64,000 nt of DNA, taken from the NCBI GenBank assembly GCA_037576195.1, contig CM075101.1, positions 1,612,001-1,676,000 of the forward strand, given 5' to 3'. Position numbers and translations under genes: made by a program. This DNA comes from Phytoseiulus persimilis. Lineage: Eukaryota; Arthropoda; Arachnida; Mesostigmata; Phytoseiidae. Below, piece by piece: positions 50,001 to 63,858 of the stretch. Each line of letters starts with the position of its first letter. The first letter of the stretch is position 1. The notes beneath the pieces were generated by a model. It had not been told where the DNA came from, searched no databases, and worked only from the letters and a program-made list of their open reading frames with translations.

Positions 50001-50143
50001 CGCGATCGTTGCTTGGCTTGGCGCTTGAACGACTTCTGCGCTGGGCAGCGTGTTCATGGTTGGAAAAAAATAGCCCGTGATGAGAGGGACAGAAGGAGCC
50101 GAACAGCTTTGCGGCAACATAACTCAACTTTCGTCTCTTCCTA

Positions 50144-50149
50144 TTTATT
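50144..50149 (-). terminator. possible poly(A) signal of the elongase
   Basis: AATAAA on the minus strand, about 360 bp after the elongase stop codon. Confidence 0.3.
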
Positions 50150-50507
50150 CGTTCTATTTTACTTCTCGTCCAAGTCCGACGGGTACCTATGGATACATTC
50201 CATATCCTATTTCATCGGAGAATATTGTTGTGCATGTTGAGCTCGTTCGTCGGCGCCGTATGTGAGGAAGTTCCGGAATGTGTACAGAGCAGGTCCCCAA
50301 GACCGATCGTCACGGTAGTTTCAATGCTAAACAATCTAGATTATTTGTTCTATCTATGGTTCCAAACATCAAACATTCAACTTGACGGCACATTGGCAAA
50401 ACACTATCAAAGAGCATGCAACGTCTGCTGAGATACTTCTATGAAACTTGGCTGGGGTCGAGTGAGCGAGTTTTTTTTTATATCACAAGGAGACGTTCTG
50501 GAGTTTT

Positions 50508-52114
50508 CTATTTGAAGGTGGCCATGAACAAAACAGTCATGAGAGCGATGATCGAAATACCCGACAACGAGTGCAGCACCGGGTAACTGCAGCTCCTGGC
50601 GAAAACCGGGAGTAGGATATGCGAGGATATCACCAAGAACTGGAAGAGCTCTATGTTGCCCAGATGACGTTTCCAGAACAGGTATGGTTGGATCTTTGGT
50701 CCGAAACTGGCAAGGAAGTAGTAAGAGTACAGTAGTACATGGACGCACATATTCACACACACGCCGAAGACCGCTTGCCCTTCGACGCCGTACGTCAGGC
50801 CGTATACGCCGATGGCGACAGAGATGCAGTGGTGATAGATGTGGAACATGTTCACGCGATGAGCTTTCTTTTGGAGGGCATAAATCATTGTGCCGACAAA
50901 ATCGAAAATTCGCAGGTACAGGTAGTAGTACATTAGACCTATGATGTCCATGGTCTGCTCTGAGCGATCATTGTAGTCCACTCCTGTAATAGCGTCAAGG
51001 GAAAATCATTGAGGATCGAGCATGGGATACTGGCTTCTTGCGGAAGTCAGCATCGATTCACTTCGCGGAGGATCGCGAATTTCTGTTTGGTCCGAAAACA
51101 CCAGAACATAGAGCCGCTTATATCACACAGCTGCTTCAGTTAGCGACTTTTTCGTACAGCAAGTCGCGAAGCCCGTTCGTGGTTCTCTTCTTCGGATCCC
51201 CGCGAGCTTGGGAACAGCGGGATCCACAGAGCCCGGACGGCATGAATGGAAAGCAGATGAGAAATACTGCAGCACTTTTACGGAAAATTCTCGTGATCGG
51301 AAACTCTCATTCTCTCTGAATCAGCAAGAGAGCTGAAGGAACTTCGAATAGCGCAATGAAGCTACAGCCCTTCCCGCTGGGTGGGCAGTCGAGTATGAAG
51401 TTTCACTTTCAGAAATGCTGCTTTTCCCGGTACGCTCCGATGTCTGGTGTCTTCCTTGTTTTCCACAGCATAATTTTGTTGTTGACCTCGTGAGTAATTA
51501 TCTAGTACGTCAGCGACCGAATCTGCCGTGTTTCTTCCCGCAGTTCGAGAAAAATTCTAGAGGGATGGTGACAATCAATTTCTCGTCCCTGGTTTGTTGC
51601 TTTCATTCTCCCAAGGCCGTTTGATCGGTAATGAATACATCAGATAACATTGAGTGAGTGCAAGCTTCGACCGCGGATCAACGGCGTCTGTTGTGAAAGG
51701 GTATATGGAAGAATGAATGATTAGCACGTCGATGATTTCACTAACCTTGGCATAGGAAGCTGTATCCACCGCCAAAGTATGTGCGGGGCAGAGTTCTCAT
51801 CAGGAAATATACACTCGCCGAAGTCATGACGAACGAGTAAATGCGCGTGGCTGTCACGAGTTCCATGGGTTTGCGCCCTTCCATAAGCATCGGTATGCCT
51901 TTCTTGGCCTGTGGACATCAGGAAGAATTGCTGATCTGAGAGAAAAGACACGGAGGGCTGTCCGAGCAAGAAAATAGTTCCAAGCAGTTGAACTTACCAA
52001 GTAGACGTAACATGCTAGCAACGTCACTAGGAGCTTGAGATCCCCGAGTAGGAACCAGTTCTCCGTTCGGGGATCACGCGTCGGCAGAAAAGGACTCACG
52101 ACGGCGACAGACAT
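50508..52114 (-). CDS. ELOVL-type very-long-chain fatty acid elongase
   Basis: A 251-residue membrane enzyme that would condense malonyl-CoA with a long-chain acyl-CoA in the endoplasmic reticulum. Exons on the minus strand: 51998-52114, 51746-51908, 50508-50983. The histidine box FHIYHH is at residues 140-145, and VHVLLYSYYF matches the second ELO motif. The first exon encodes NWFLLGDLKLLVTLLACYVYL, including the usual first helix after DPRTENW. The protein departs from the family at places that are usually constant: the KxxExxDT motif before the histidine box reads LRIFDFVGT, so Glu becomes Asp and the Asp of DT becomes Gly124, and TxxQxxQ reads GNIELFQ. It also lacks a typical lysine-rich ER-retrieval tail, ending MATFK. 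It is therefore a divergent paralogue whose activity is uncertain. Start is the only in-frame ATG before the first helix. Confidence 0.92.
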
Positions 52115-55100
52115 CGCTGGAAACGAACACACGCTCGACTTAGGGACACCGCTCGACACTGGGTTGTAACAAGTTGCGTGATCCTCGACTCTGGCTCCAG
52201 CTCGCATACAAATGTTACGTTTCGCCAGAATGCAATGACCGTACCCGCGTGATCAGATTTGCCCTTGTCGGCTTGCGCAAACGGCACAAAATACTGCCGG
52301 TTGCTCTAGAAAATGTTGCTGGCGTCGCGGCCTCAACAGCTCGGCCACATTCAACGACCCCATCATTGTGGCTCATATTGTCGACGCTCATTGAAACTGG
52401 TCCAAAGAACACCGTGATGACGAGCAGGGTACTCGCTGACTACGATTCGACCTTAAAAGCCACCACATCCACCACTTCAACTGTGAGAGCTGACGGAAAC
52501 GTGAGCTACATGAGCACTCGAATTTCTACCTTCACCATCCTCTCTAAACACTAGAGCGCAGTAGCCGGGGCAACAACGGGCACAGATTGGATATCCAAAC
52601 GCACTTGAGATGGGATTTCTCACTTCTGTCGCAGAAACTATGGGTCACGGAGGAACTTTGTTATCTCTTCAAATTTCCGAGCTTAATCAAAGTGTTGGGG
52701 TTGAAATCAACCTTCGTTTCTGAGTCTGGAGAAGTTGGGCCTTGGAACAACTTCGTTGGTAAAGTTTTCGCCGCTCACTGGGGTCTGAAGTCCATCTGGC
52801 GGCGCACCGAATAGTCACAGACACAACGAACAGGAGAGGGTGATAGGAAAGTTCTCCGGCCATCGACGAAAAAATCTCTCGGACGACATTCGCGGGCGCT
52901 CACTTACAGATATATCTCGGTCTATTAAATTTCTGTGGAGTAGATTTGGGTTCGCTCGTCGATTGACCGGAGCGGTGAACAGTTCATTTCTATGAACACG
53001 GACTATCTGCTCAGTTCTACTCCCTGAGTCCGCCTTATATCCCATTCTGAAGAGAAACAGTAACGGTTCGATGAAGGAGACGCAGAGGATCTAGCGGTCG
53101 GATAGAGTCGCTGACGTCTTCTCGAGCGACGCGTTTATTTGAGCAGCTCATTTCAAAATAGAATCAGCTACCATGAGAACGCTCAGCCAGAAGTGTGGAG
53201 AAAAAATCCGCCATATGTCATGGCCGGTCTGGGTGACGGTCGAAGCTCGAAGCGACGAAAAAGCAGAGGAGAATTCCGGGTTAATGGAGAACTCATTGTC
53301 CTTCACAAGGTCTGCGCGTCAACAACCACATGCCATGGCAGATGGAACACGTCTTACGTTTCCCCACAATGTGAGGGATTGCGAACATCATGGGAAAGCT
53401 TGTCGGCGATGCTCCGGTCTTCAGAGAAAATAGAACTTCCATATCAGCCTGACCGAGTTTTCGGGGCCGACTGTGATCGCACGAGAAGGAGCGGTAACGT
53501 TCCGATTCAGACAGTGATAGATATTCAGATCGGTCTGAGGTCGAACTTGTTCGCAAACGGACTGCGGATTCCCGAGAGATGAAATCATGTGCTCGTCGCG
53601 CGCTGTGTGTACACCTGGGGGTGCGCTTCTGAGTACGTCAGCCTGAGTATGATCCGAGGTCATCAGACCGGCGGTCCTCATCGATTCCTGTGAGCTAAGC
53701 CGCCCGCGATCCCGGGCTCCCTAATCGTTGAGACTCAGACCCGTCCGCGCATTTGGTTCGGGGTATCACTTCCTCGGCTCGAAAAGGACAGGGCTACTGC
53801 GTGGGGAAGTAGTGGACGAAACGAAAACAAATCGCGGGCTGGACTCAACCGCAAGTTCAACAACAGGATCAAAGGAAACAGTAGTTGATGCACAGCGTCG
53901 TCAATGTGAGCCGAAGTCGATATCATCAGATTCCAGGTCAGAGAAATTGCCACAGAATCTTCAAAAGCTTTCTCCAAACCATTAACGCGCGCCTGAGAGT
54001 TCCATTGAGCAAGACATTTCAAGAATTGATATCACCACTCTGGCGAGCGTTTCGCCTTGTTTCGTAAAACCTTAGTGGGAGTTTATGAAAAAAACTCCTT
54101 CGACTGCAGCGTCATTGGAGTTCTGGGTAGAAGTATCAGAGCCAGGAAAAAATCGAGACAACAATCGTCGAAAGGCCTGAGTTACGCACACAAAGATACC
54201 AAGAGGGCCCGGAGTCCGTATCGGAGCCCCTGACTCTCAAACGCCTGAGGCTCGGCCTGGGATCGAGGATGCAATACGTGAGCGCGCCAACTTCATGCAG
54301 CGCATCGTCTAGGGGACACATACCGTTGGTAAGCTTGAGTTCACTGATACCGGGAGACAATTGAGAGCACAAAAACTCGCGGCTCGAAGCTTCCTTCACG
54401 ATCCGTCTGAAGCTCCGAAGCTAGGCTCTGACAAATCTTCGGCAACCCAGATACTTCCTCTCTTCACGACTCTTACCCGCCACGCTGCAGCAGCTGACCC
54501 CTGGTTCTTGAAGCCGAACCGGTTCATTCAGAAACACATCGCCTTGTTGAAGCTTCGAGGCAGGAGAAGATTACTCATGATAAATAGGCGTGCACTTGTT
54601 CGAGTCGAGATCCGAGAGCACTTCTCTCACGGATTAGAAACGCTAGTGGCTGTGATGTTCTTGGATTGTATCTCTCTGCGGCACGGGTCGGGCGCGCCGC
54701 TGCCCGAGATGAGGGCGATGACTCTTCAGCGTTCGCTGATGGATTGCTCGGCCCGGATGACATGAGGGACGCAATGTCTTGCCCTGACTAAAATTCTGCG
54801 CTCGGAAGACGAGAAATATTTACAGAACACTCCTTTCGCTCGAGGTCTGGCATGGAAACTCGAATGTATCACTCATGGCAGCAAAATAAGGAAACTTCGG
54901 AGGCGATCGTGGCGACATTTCGCCTCGATGCCGGCCGGAAGCGCTTTCTACGGAATGCAGGAACCATCTCCCTGGCGAACTTCCTTTGTTCATCATGTCA
55001 ACACTTTCACGGAAAGTAACGGCTCCTGGAACCTGGTTCCGTTTCTCTGCGGTATGACCTTGGAAGATGCTCCGAATGAAGAGAAGCCGGATTGAGTGAT

Positions 55101-57868
55101 TTGATTGACAACTTCTCTGCCAGCTTGGACCGACATGAGAACAACACGATCAAACACTAGCCCCCTCCAAAATCGCATCCATCCAGCTGGAAGCCATCGT
55201 AGGGACCCGATGACATCGCGGCCTCCGGGAGGGACATTAATTCACCACCAAAGGTTGAAACGATCAGGGTCGAAAGATTGAGTTGCCTCGAGGAGCTATT
55301 ATAATCTCTCTCACAATCTTAAATGAGCCGACGAGGAGGAAATCCAGGGCAGACCCGAACGATTTCCGGATGATCGAGTTAGTTGAGGCGGCCCGGGAGT
55401 TCCCGGTCATCTCCTGACGGAGTATAAATTGATGCAATGGAAATTGCTTCTGAAATCTCCCTTTCGATGTTACAGTGATGAATCAAATTCGAAAATCCAC
55501 TGTCTGCCCTCTTGTCCTCAAACCCCGGTTCTGGTTTATAGTGGGAAGAAGGAGTCCTACCGCATCCTGATACCAGGTGAAGGCTCCAGGTGAGCTCCCA
55601 ATGGAGGCCGATGGTTTCCTGGTAACTGCATCTGACCGAAGAATACGCGCGAATGAGTTGAGTGGAAGTCAACCCGGTCATACAATGCCCTTGACCTTTT
55701 CGCAAAAACGTGAGAGAAGAATCAGCGAACAGACGACACTCGCGGACACGAGGAATTAACGTTATTCAATCTTGATGTAACAGCGAACCCCATGCACAGA
55801 TCGGGGCCAAGCAAACAAAGGCCAAGAATATTGCGTGAAGCCCGAGCAGAGGGGAGTCGGAAGCGAGTCTTACTGCTTTCAAGCGAGCGGTTCGACGAAA
55901 CACTCGCGGAAGCGTTCAACACGCAGTCGACGGAAAACAATTCAGTCTCCAGCTCCACTACAGATACAGCAGCATCGGAGCGAAACCTCAGCCGAATCCG
56001 GTGCGACGAGGAAACATTTCGTGCCTTATCCGAATCGAAAGGCCGAACTGACGGATTCGAAATCGGTTATTTTCGTTTGTTCTTTCTCGGTGCTGGGAAG
56101 GGTCATGTCAGCAATTCGCTGGTGGGTCATCGAATCTTGGAGGTACGACATGACTGCTTTCAGCTCACTGAAATAATTTCCGCATCTGGCGAGAGAGACG
56201 GCTGTTGAGCGCAAAAACTGTGTATCTCCGTCAAGATTCGGGAATAAGCTCCCGTCCCCGTACTTGGTCATGATGATGAAGAGTTTCGTCACTTCCATAT
56301 GATTCAGAACACTGATCAAGATCCTGCGGTCATCATCTATAGGTACATTTCACCTGATCTTTATAAAACTGTGCCAATGTCGAACGTTTGGCTCTCAGTT
56401 CATTGGTCTGACCATACACGAGTTGGGTTGTGTCAAGAAGGAAGCCGAACTTCTCGTGGAGGTCAGTAAAGCATTTGAATCTATCCCCCATTCTTCGTTA
56501 GAGGCGGTCTGTCGTCGCAAACTTCACTCCTCTCATTCCATCCTGAGCTGTCGGATCTGGGGAGCGGGGCAGAGCGGACTGCCAACTTCCGCCCTGACCC
56601 CTCGGATCCGTCATGGCAATCTGGGCATATCATTGAGTCCTATGAATTCCTCGATTGTGCAAATTTACACTTGGAGCGATTCTGTAGCTTCTCATGATGC
56701 AGATCATCCAGGTGAGAAAAATGAATCTCTATATGTATCGGCTTAATATCAGCAATGCCATCGGTATCGATGGTCACAGCGAAGAACTCAGCCCGCTCTT
56801 CAGAATTCGCCATGAGGGATGGAGGCAACCTCTTCATACAGAACTGCTTCGGCTGCAACCTGGTGCTACGATGGTACTGTTCAATGTTTAAATTCGGCAG
56901 TTCAGGAATGAAGTTCTTCCTATAGGTCACTTTATTGGAGCCAAGAGATTATAAGTTCATCAAGAAGTGACTGCAGACGCCGGAGCAACTCTACGGTCAG
57001 AAGGCTCCGGGAATGCGAACTCGCCCACTTCTCTTGAGCTGTACAGCATCTTGCGCCTGGGCGATCATCAACTGATCATCATCGCTGATACCTCTTCACT
57101 CATATGCAGCGCCTCCGCATGGCGTTCTCATGGATCCAATAGTGAAACCTTGGTTCAAAAAGACTCTCATCCGTTGAATCATGTCGATCCCCTCAGAAGC
57201 TATACTGACAAGTTTGATCCGAACAGGTTTGAAATTGCGAGGGTTATCGGGTAATCTTTCAGTGTCAACATCCATTGTCGGATGCTCGAGTCATCACAGT
57301 CTTCCGGAGAGCTTCTTCTGAGCGAGGACCATTGCGTTATCGTCGGAAACAGATCAGAACCCTCCGGCAGCACTAGCGGTTTTCGATTGGATACCAAGGG
57401 GATTCCTTTTCACTCATCGGCCGAATCGTGAGGCAGCGAATGTACTCACAACATGGTTGCAGGGTCCTGAAACCGGAATATATTCATTCATCCAAGCGCG
57501 CGGTTCTGTAAATATCATTCCTCAACTCAGAGGACTTTTCTGACCGAGCTATTTTTTTTTTTGTTTGTGTCCTCAGGCTTCGGGCACGCGCTCCAGTAAG
57601 CTCCCAGACCTGTCACTCGAGAGCAGCCAACTGTAAATATTGGAGAGAGGTGTTAATTTCGAAGTTCTCAGGCATCGGGAAGGTTAATCAGCCGCTGGAG
57701 CTTTCTACTTCTCAGAACTTGTCCTGAGCAACAAATGGTTCGCGACGGGTTGCAATCGCTTTCCTGTTCTGCCACGGAATCGCGTGGAGCGCCACCTCTT
57801 AGCGTTGCATCAACAATTAGAGTTAAGAGAATCATCTCCTTGTTTCGCTTCGAAGAATGGTACAAAAT
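52115..57868. other. stretch without a recognised gene
   Basis: About 5.7 kb. The 5' UTR of the elongase should lie at its left end. Two minus-strand frames (56026-56319 and 56640-56930) and one plus-strand Ser/Thr/Glu-rich frame (55792-56208) look better composed than their surroundings, but I cannot link them into a gene or name a family. Confidence 0.35.
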
Positions 57869-57940
57869 GGGCTCGTCCGGGATTTGAACCCGGGACCTCT
57901 CGCACCCTAAGCGAAAATCATACCCCTAGACCAACGAGCC
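57869..57940 (-). tRNA. tRNA-Pro (anticodon AGG)
   Basis: A 72-nt gene on the minus strand. The acceptor stem GGCTCGT pairs with ACGAGCC, followed by discriminator C. The D-arm region reads GGTCTAGGGGTATGAT (A box), the anticodon loop CTTAGGGTG gives anticodon AGG, and the T arm is GGTCCCGGGTTCAAATCCCGG (B box). There is no intron and no encoded CCA, as usual in animals. The anticodon stem holds one G-T wobble pair. A run of T follows weakly; the terminator is not clear. Confidence 0.96.
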
Positions 57941-58447
57941 ATGCTGACAAGAGGGAGAATCCAGCCCATTTGGCCTTCTTTCCTCGAGTAGCCCGCTAAA
58001 GCAGCGGGCGAGACAAGCAGGCTCGCTACCTTATGGCGGCATAAAACATGAGTTTCCCGAGCTCATCAGACTCGACGCTGTCAGGCATGAATCAGCCCTC
58101 GGCCTCACCGATCTCAAACTCGACGAAGTTATTCCGAGCACTTATCGAATGCTCGTATTCATCCCATCCCCGCCGAGTGATCCGCTAACTTCCTCGCTCT
58201 CTCTCTCCAGCTACCATGTTGTATATGACACGGTCGTCGTCTAGCCGCTCGAGCACAACAACAGAAGAAAACTTCGAAAACTTTCTGGCCCGTGACAAGT
58301 GTCTTCACATTCCGAATAGCCGTAGAGATTATTGTCAGTGCACGATTGCTAATCTCACCAAGATTCAGTGAGCGGCAGACTTCATTAAAACGCTGAGAGC
58401 CGGTGGGAACTTTCGAGCCCTGTGTCCCGGTCTTAGCAGCATTCACA
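57941..58447. other. intergenic region between tRNA-Pro and CSN7
   Basis: About 500 bp holding the divergent upstream regions of the tRNA (minus) and the signalosome gene (plus). No TATA box or other clear element is seen. Confidence 0.5.
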
Positions 58448-59451
58448 ATGCAGTCGGCACAATCATTAGAAAAAATGGATACACGCAGCGTCCAGAACGT
58501 GATTGCAAATCTAGGCCCGCTCGAAGCCCATCTGAACAGAGCGCGTGAAGCAAGTTCATCAGAAGAAGTCAAGGAGGTAATTGAAAGCGCAGTGGAATCG
58601 CCTCAAGTATTGGTGTTCGGAGAACTTCTTGATCTACCATCCGTGAAACAAGTGAGTTCCAGGCTTCCTCCTAGTGAGAGCTTTAGGTTTGAGATATATC
58701 TCGGATTTGAAGGTGGAGCCACAATCGGGGTTCGGAACTTTTTGCGGAGCCCATCTTTACGTGTGTGATTCATTTTTTCAGTTGAAAGATACGCAGTACG
58801 CCAATCACCTGAAGCTGCTTGAACTCTTCGCCTATGGAACTTTCAAAGATTACCAAAGTGAGTTTACTCGAGGAAATAATTTTCACTCATGGAATGAGCA
58901 CTCCCTCCCCCACATGGGGGAGCGTGTGTTCACGAACACTACAAGACATCTAAGTGATTATCGATCCCCGCGCAGGAGATGAAAATCTATATCCGCACCT
59001 CAGCGAGGTCATGACGAAGAAGCTCCGATATCTGACGGTGGCTTCGCTGGCGTCGCGCTCGCGATCTCTACGGTATTCGGAGCTGCTCTCAGAACTCGGC
59101 CTCTCGACTCGTCGGGAATTAGAAGATCTGATAATCGAGGCCATGTACGCTCGGATCGTCACAGGGAAACTTGATCAACGCAGCGCAACTCTCGAGGTGG
59201 ATCGCGCTCTAGCGAGAGATGTATCTGAAGATTTATCTGCCGTCAGCCGCGTTCTCGATAAGTGGAGCGCCAGCTGCGAAGCCACCTTGGAAGCGATAGA
59301 AAAGGAATGCGAACGGTCATCGAGGCTCAAGAATCAATATCAAGAGAGGCTGGGTGCCTTGGAGAGCCGCGTGCAATCGTTGAAAGCGGCGCACGCCGAT
59401 GAAACTGAAGAACAGCCAGCCTCAAAACATAAAGCTCGTGTTAAAATGTAG
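58448..59451 (+). CDS. CSN7: COP9 signalosome complex subunit 7
   Basis: A 251-residue PCI-domain protein, close to vertebrate COPS7A/B (about 265-275). Exons: 58448-58651, 58782-58857, 58976-59451, with GT-AG sites and matching phases. CSN7 is a scaffold subunit of the COP9 signalosome, which removes NEDD8 from cullins and so controls cullin-RING ubiquitin ligases. Hallmarks are VLVFGELLDLPSVKQ, LLELFAYGTFKDY, LRYLTVASLASRS, RRELEDLIIEAMYARIVTGK, LDQRSATLEVDRA and RDVSEDLSAVSRVLDKW. The last 70 residues form a charged coiled coil (CEATLEAIEKECER onwards) and a basic end. A second Met at residue 10 could also start the protein; the first is taken because the frame is open from it. Confidence 0.97.
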
Positions 59452-59478
59452 CCCAATAGTAGGGATTCAAAACGAAGG

Positions 59479-59484
59479 AATAAA
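59479..59484 (+). terminator. poly(A) signal of CSN7
   Basis: AATAAA 28 bp after the CSN7 stop codon, a normal spacing for a compact 3' UTR. Confidence 0.65.
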
Positions 59485-60355
59485 AGCATTTTACGAATTT
59501 TCGAGAAAATGGCTCTGATGCTCGACTCTCGATTTGTCTGAACACCAAGGTCTATCGCTGCGCCCGTTGATAATCAAGCCCGCATCTCTGATTCGACGAG
59601 AACGCAAGTTCGAGGGATCCTCCCCAGAGGGGAACCCAGAGTTTGGCTGAAACGCCGCTCTTCGCTCTGGTTTTCTCGCTAGATAACTGCCGCTATAAGC
59701 TCAGCGTCGGAACTGTCGCTTCATTCTCTCGTCCGAGGGGATTCTGCTCGAGCCTGCCAGCTCCTCCTATTCCGTACTTTTCCCCTGACAAGAGGAGAAC
59801 CTTGAGAGATTCAGCTACCCGGGACACAAGGAGCGAGGCTACTCCAGGGGGCCGGAGAGATTTTTCGAGTTGCGAAATCGAGGATCCAGGACAGTGTTCT
59901 TCTCGCTTCACCCTCAGTGAAGCTGACAAGCCTTCTCGGGGAAGTTTGTCCCCGCAGGTGGGCTCATTCAGTTAGTACCATCGAGCGGAAAGTAGGAGCT
60001 AGCTCACTCCCAACATACTTCACGCGTTGGCCTCGACGCTCATGAATAGCGAAGACGGCATTGCCTACTTCCGATTAGATTTGAGGGCGTTCAGTGAATG
60101 ACTATCGCCCCGAGGAAGATCTCTGGCTTTCAACTGATTATGGCTATCAAGCTTCGTCGCTCACTCAGTGAACCTCTCTGCTGAACGGACCAACAAGCCA
60201 GTCGGCCATCGGGAGAGTCAGTCGGTCAGTCGAGCGTTCAGCATACTGACATTCGGTGAACACAGTGCGACAACACGCGCCGCCGGAAATTTCAGGATCG
60301 TCCTCTGTGGATGGATCTCTGGAGCCAATCAGAGTGAGAATCGGTTCAGCTAGTA
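59485..60355. other. intergenic and upstream region of the aPKC-like gene
   Basis: No coding sequence is recognised. Near 60180-60240 it carries a CAGT/GCCA/TCGG tetranucleotide-rich tract with AGTCAGTCGGTCAGTC, similar to the tract upstream of the SBK-type kinase. TCAGT words within it fit an arthropod Initiator, so a start site here is possible. Confidence 0.4.
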
Positions 60356-62390
<2,035 letters not shown>

Positions 62391-62797
62391 GTAATAGAAC
62401 TCGTGCAACAAAGCCGGAGAAAGGAAAACGAAGTGGAAGAAGAACAACAATCCAGCGCAGGCCGGAAATAAACGATGAGCTCAAAAAAGATTCCTCGATT
62501 TTCTCTCGGCAAAATGATTAGGATGACGGAGCGGTGGAGAACATCCCTCCAGAACAAGCAACGCAGTGAGTGGCGAGCAATCCCTTACGGACGACCAGCA
62601 AAATGAATGTCGATATGCGAAGTTTGCACAGCTGTGATCGAGGAAATTTTCAATTCTACCAATTAAGCTCTGGGATATTTACCGAGTTGATCCACTATGT
62701 TGTAGAATATGGGTCCCTCGTGACCCTCCCGGTTGAAAAAGAAAGATCGTCCGCCTAAATCTTAGTGTACTTCCATCAGTCTTCTGATCTGTTGAAA
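62391..62797. other. intergenic region between the aPKC-like kinase and the lipocalin
   Basis: About 400 bp holding the kinase 3' UTR with AATAAA at 62467-62472, and the lipocalin promoter. I see no clear TATA box. Confidence 0.5.
62467..62472 (+). terminator. poly(A) signal of the aPKC-like kinase
   Basis: AATAAA 77 bp after the stop codon at 62390, on the coding strand. Confidence 0.5.
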
Positions 62798-63781
62798 ATG
62801 CGCAGTTTTTTCACTGTTGGCTTCGTGGCCCTCGTGGGCGCAACGTTAGCAGCGGCCGAACCTCTCACGCAGGTGATGTCGGGGTTCGATCCCGCAAAGG
62901 TAGGACGCGTGAGACGATGGGTCTGTCCTTCAAACACCATATTCGAAGAAAAGTTCTGAGGTCACACATCCATGACGTCGAGACTTCCGACCGGAGGCTT
63001 GGGTTTTCTTGATTTCTGATGCTGTTTGTGATAGTCGTTGTACAGTTCCTAGGCAAATGGTGGTTGATTCGTGTGACTGAACGCGTTTTCAATAACGACG
63101 AGGACTGTGCGCATTTCGTGGTCACCAGCAAAAATGACAACGTTTACCATGTCCGCTCACAGTTTCATAAAACAAAAAGGTTGGGAAGTGACTGAGCGAG
63201 AGCATTGATGTTCTGGATGTCGAATCCAGCCACACAAACTATCGAGTCCGATTCCGATTTGTCTATTCATCAGCGACACCGTTCGTGAGCTGAATTTCGA
63301 AATTGTGGATGAAAAAGAACAGCCCGCCATTTACGACTTGCTCATTAATGGTGAGTTTCTGGAGAAAAGCGAGGGAGGAGCACTCGACTGGTCTCTAGCG
63401 AAACCAGGATTCGAACCTCGAGCATGGGCGAATGTGTAATGTCGAGGATGTAGTGACGAGCGCCCGTATTTCTGTCGTTCAGGCAAGAAAGTCGTTGAGG
63501 TCAAAATCTTGGGAACGGACTACGAAAACTGGGCGGCTATTTACATTCAGGAGGGTACCTACAGTGAGTGTCTTCCATGTGGACTTTGCCTCGATTCAGT
63601 TCTTTTGTTATCGCCACTCTAATCATTCGCCGTTTTCGGCTTCTCAGCTATTTACGCGGTAGCATCTCGTCGTCCGAAACTGGATGCGGAGCAGAGCAAA
63701 GCTGTCGACGACATTATGAAGGCAAACAACGTGAACCCCGACTTCCAGGAAATTAATGGAGCATGTACCGATACAATTTGA
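62798..63781 (+). CDS. secreted lipocalin
   Basis: A 175-residue protein from five exons: 62798-62899, 63046-63179, 63274-63350, 63483-63563, 63648-63781. Phases agree throughout; the second donor (AG|GTTGGG) is weak. A signal peptide covers about 1-20 (MRSFFTVGFVALVGATLAAA). The lipocalin signature G-x-W is at 37-39 in FLGKWWLIRVT, where the barrel begins. Later strands include AHFVVTSKNDNVYHVR, VKILGTDYENWAAIYI and TIYAVASRRPKL. The latter resembles the 'YAVVTSRKP' strand that precedes the C-terminal helix (DAEQSKAVDDIMKANN). Cys55 and Cys171 could form the disulfide that pins the tail to the barrel. Lipocalins carry small hydrophobic ligands; in mites and ticks they may act as transport, allergen or amine-binding proteins. 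The ligand is not readable here. It lies 407 bp after the kinase gene on the same strand. Confidence 0.88.
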
Positions 63782-63852
63782 ATCAGTTCTGGTGCGATGC
63801 TGGAAGCCAGCCGTGCATAGAGAAACGATGCGAGAATTTGGTCGAAATCCGG

Positions 63853-63858
63853 AATAAA
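63853..63858 (+). terminator. poly(A) signal of the lipocalin
   Basis: AATAAA 71 bp after the lipocalin stop codon, on the coding strand. Confidence 0.6.

Larger units (their letters stand above)
37672..50143. other. long stretch without a recognised gene
   Basis: About 12.5 kb. The 5' exon of the cysteine-rich gene should lie near its left end. Many open frames of 60-196 codons occur on both strands, often several at once, and none matches a family I know. Better-composed candidates (39727-39948 plus, 44013-44088 minus) are listed separately. Tetranucleotide-rich tracts lie near 40370-40440 and 46797-46830. From 46.9 to 48.1 kb there are hardly any open frames. Confidence 0.35.

Noticed and set aside
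63395-63435. A tRNA-like B box (reverse complement of GGATTCGAACC) in the lipocalin intron 3
   Set aside because: The T-stem does not pair well and no A box or acceptor stem is found, so it is not a tRNA and not a convincing SINE.
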